Shown here piece by piece: positions 5,086 to 5,142 of a stretch of DNA of 5,142 nt. The position numbers were made by a program, and so were the translations under genes. Within the stretch, counting starts at the first letter, position 1; the number at the start of each line of letters is the position of its first letter. The notes beneath the pieces are model-generated. The model saw nothing but the letters and a program-made list of their open reading frames with translations, did not search any database and was not told the origin of the DNA. Source of the DNA: CAYZYO01 sp964482585 (GTDB taxonomy: Bacteria > Bacillota > Syntrophomonadia > Syntrophomonadales > Syntrophomonadaceae); NCBI GenBank assembly GCA_964482585.1, contig CAYZYO010000136.1:1-5142 (forward strand), written 5' to 3'.

Positions 5086-5142
5086 TATTTTCAGCTCCTA
5101 TCTTTAGATTTGGATATTTTTTAGTGGCTTGATTTCTTAATA
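5086..5142 (-). promoter_or_regulatory. Upstream region of the DegV-family gene
   Basis: Only 57 bp precede the start codon within the window. The ribosome binding site AGGAG (5095-5099, - strand) is clear. I find no convincing -35/-10 pair, so the promoter either lies beyond the window edge or the gene is transcribed with an upstream gene. Confidence 0.4.

Overview
The window looks like a piece of chromosome from a low-GC, Gram-positive-type bacterium of the Bacillota, probably a Clostridia-like anaerobe. The basis is the AT-rich coding sequence, strong AGGAG-type ribosome binding sites, GTG and TTG starts, a tandem tRNA-Glu/tRNA-Val pair with encoded CCA ends, and a DegV-family protein. Genus cannot be settled from the sequence alone.

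Layout. Positions 1-131 hold the 3' part of tRNA-Glu(UUC) and a complete tRNA-Val(UAC), closed by a strong hairpin terminator (135-188). A gene-poor leader follows, with a compound hairpin (272-331), a small palindrome with possible promoter elements (375-404), and a possible 10-codon leader ORF that overlaps the next start codon. Positions 464-3182 encode an ABC-2 type exporter on the + strand: one ATPase and two paralogous 265-residue permeases. The two permeases are 10 bp apart. The ATPase is separated from them by 237 bp that contain a dispersed repeat. A second, inverted copy of the same repeat lies just after the permeases, in a 386-bp convergent intergenic region that has other repeat-like remnants. 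On the - strand lie a small exported protein of unknown function with its own promoter and, upstream of it and separated by a terminator, a DegV-family fatty-acid-binding protein.

How the genes work together. The ATPase and the two permeases most likely assemble into one heteromeric exporter (two ATPase subunits plus one of each permease). The substrate cannot be told from sequence. DegV-family proteins present bound fatty acids to a fatty acid kinase; nothing here links that gene to the exporter. The exported protein appears to be a separate transcription unit.

The most notable non-coding signal is the roughly 104-bp repeat present twice in opposite orientation around the permease pair (1406-1508 and 3368-3471). 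One copy has a perfect 25-bp inverted repeat. The possible leader peptide before the ATPase is the second most interesting point. I see no CRISPR array, no transposase gene, and no clear evidence of a new defence or mobile system.
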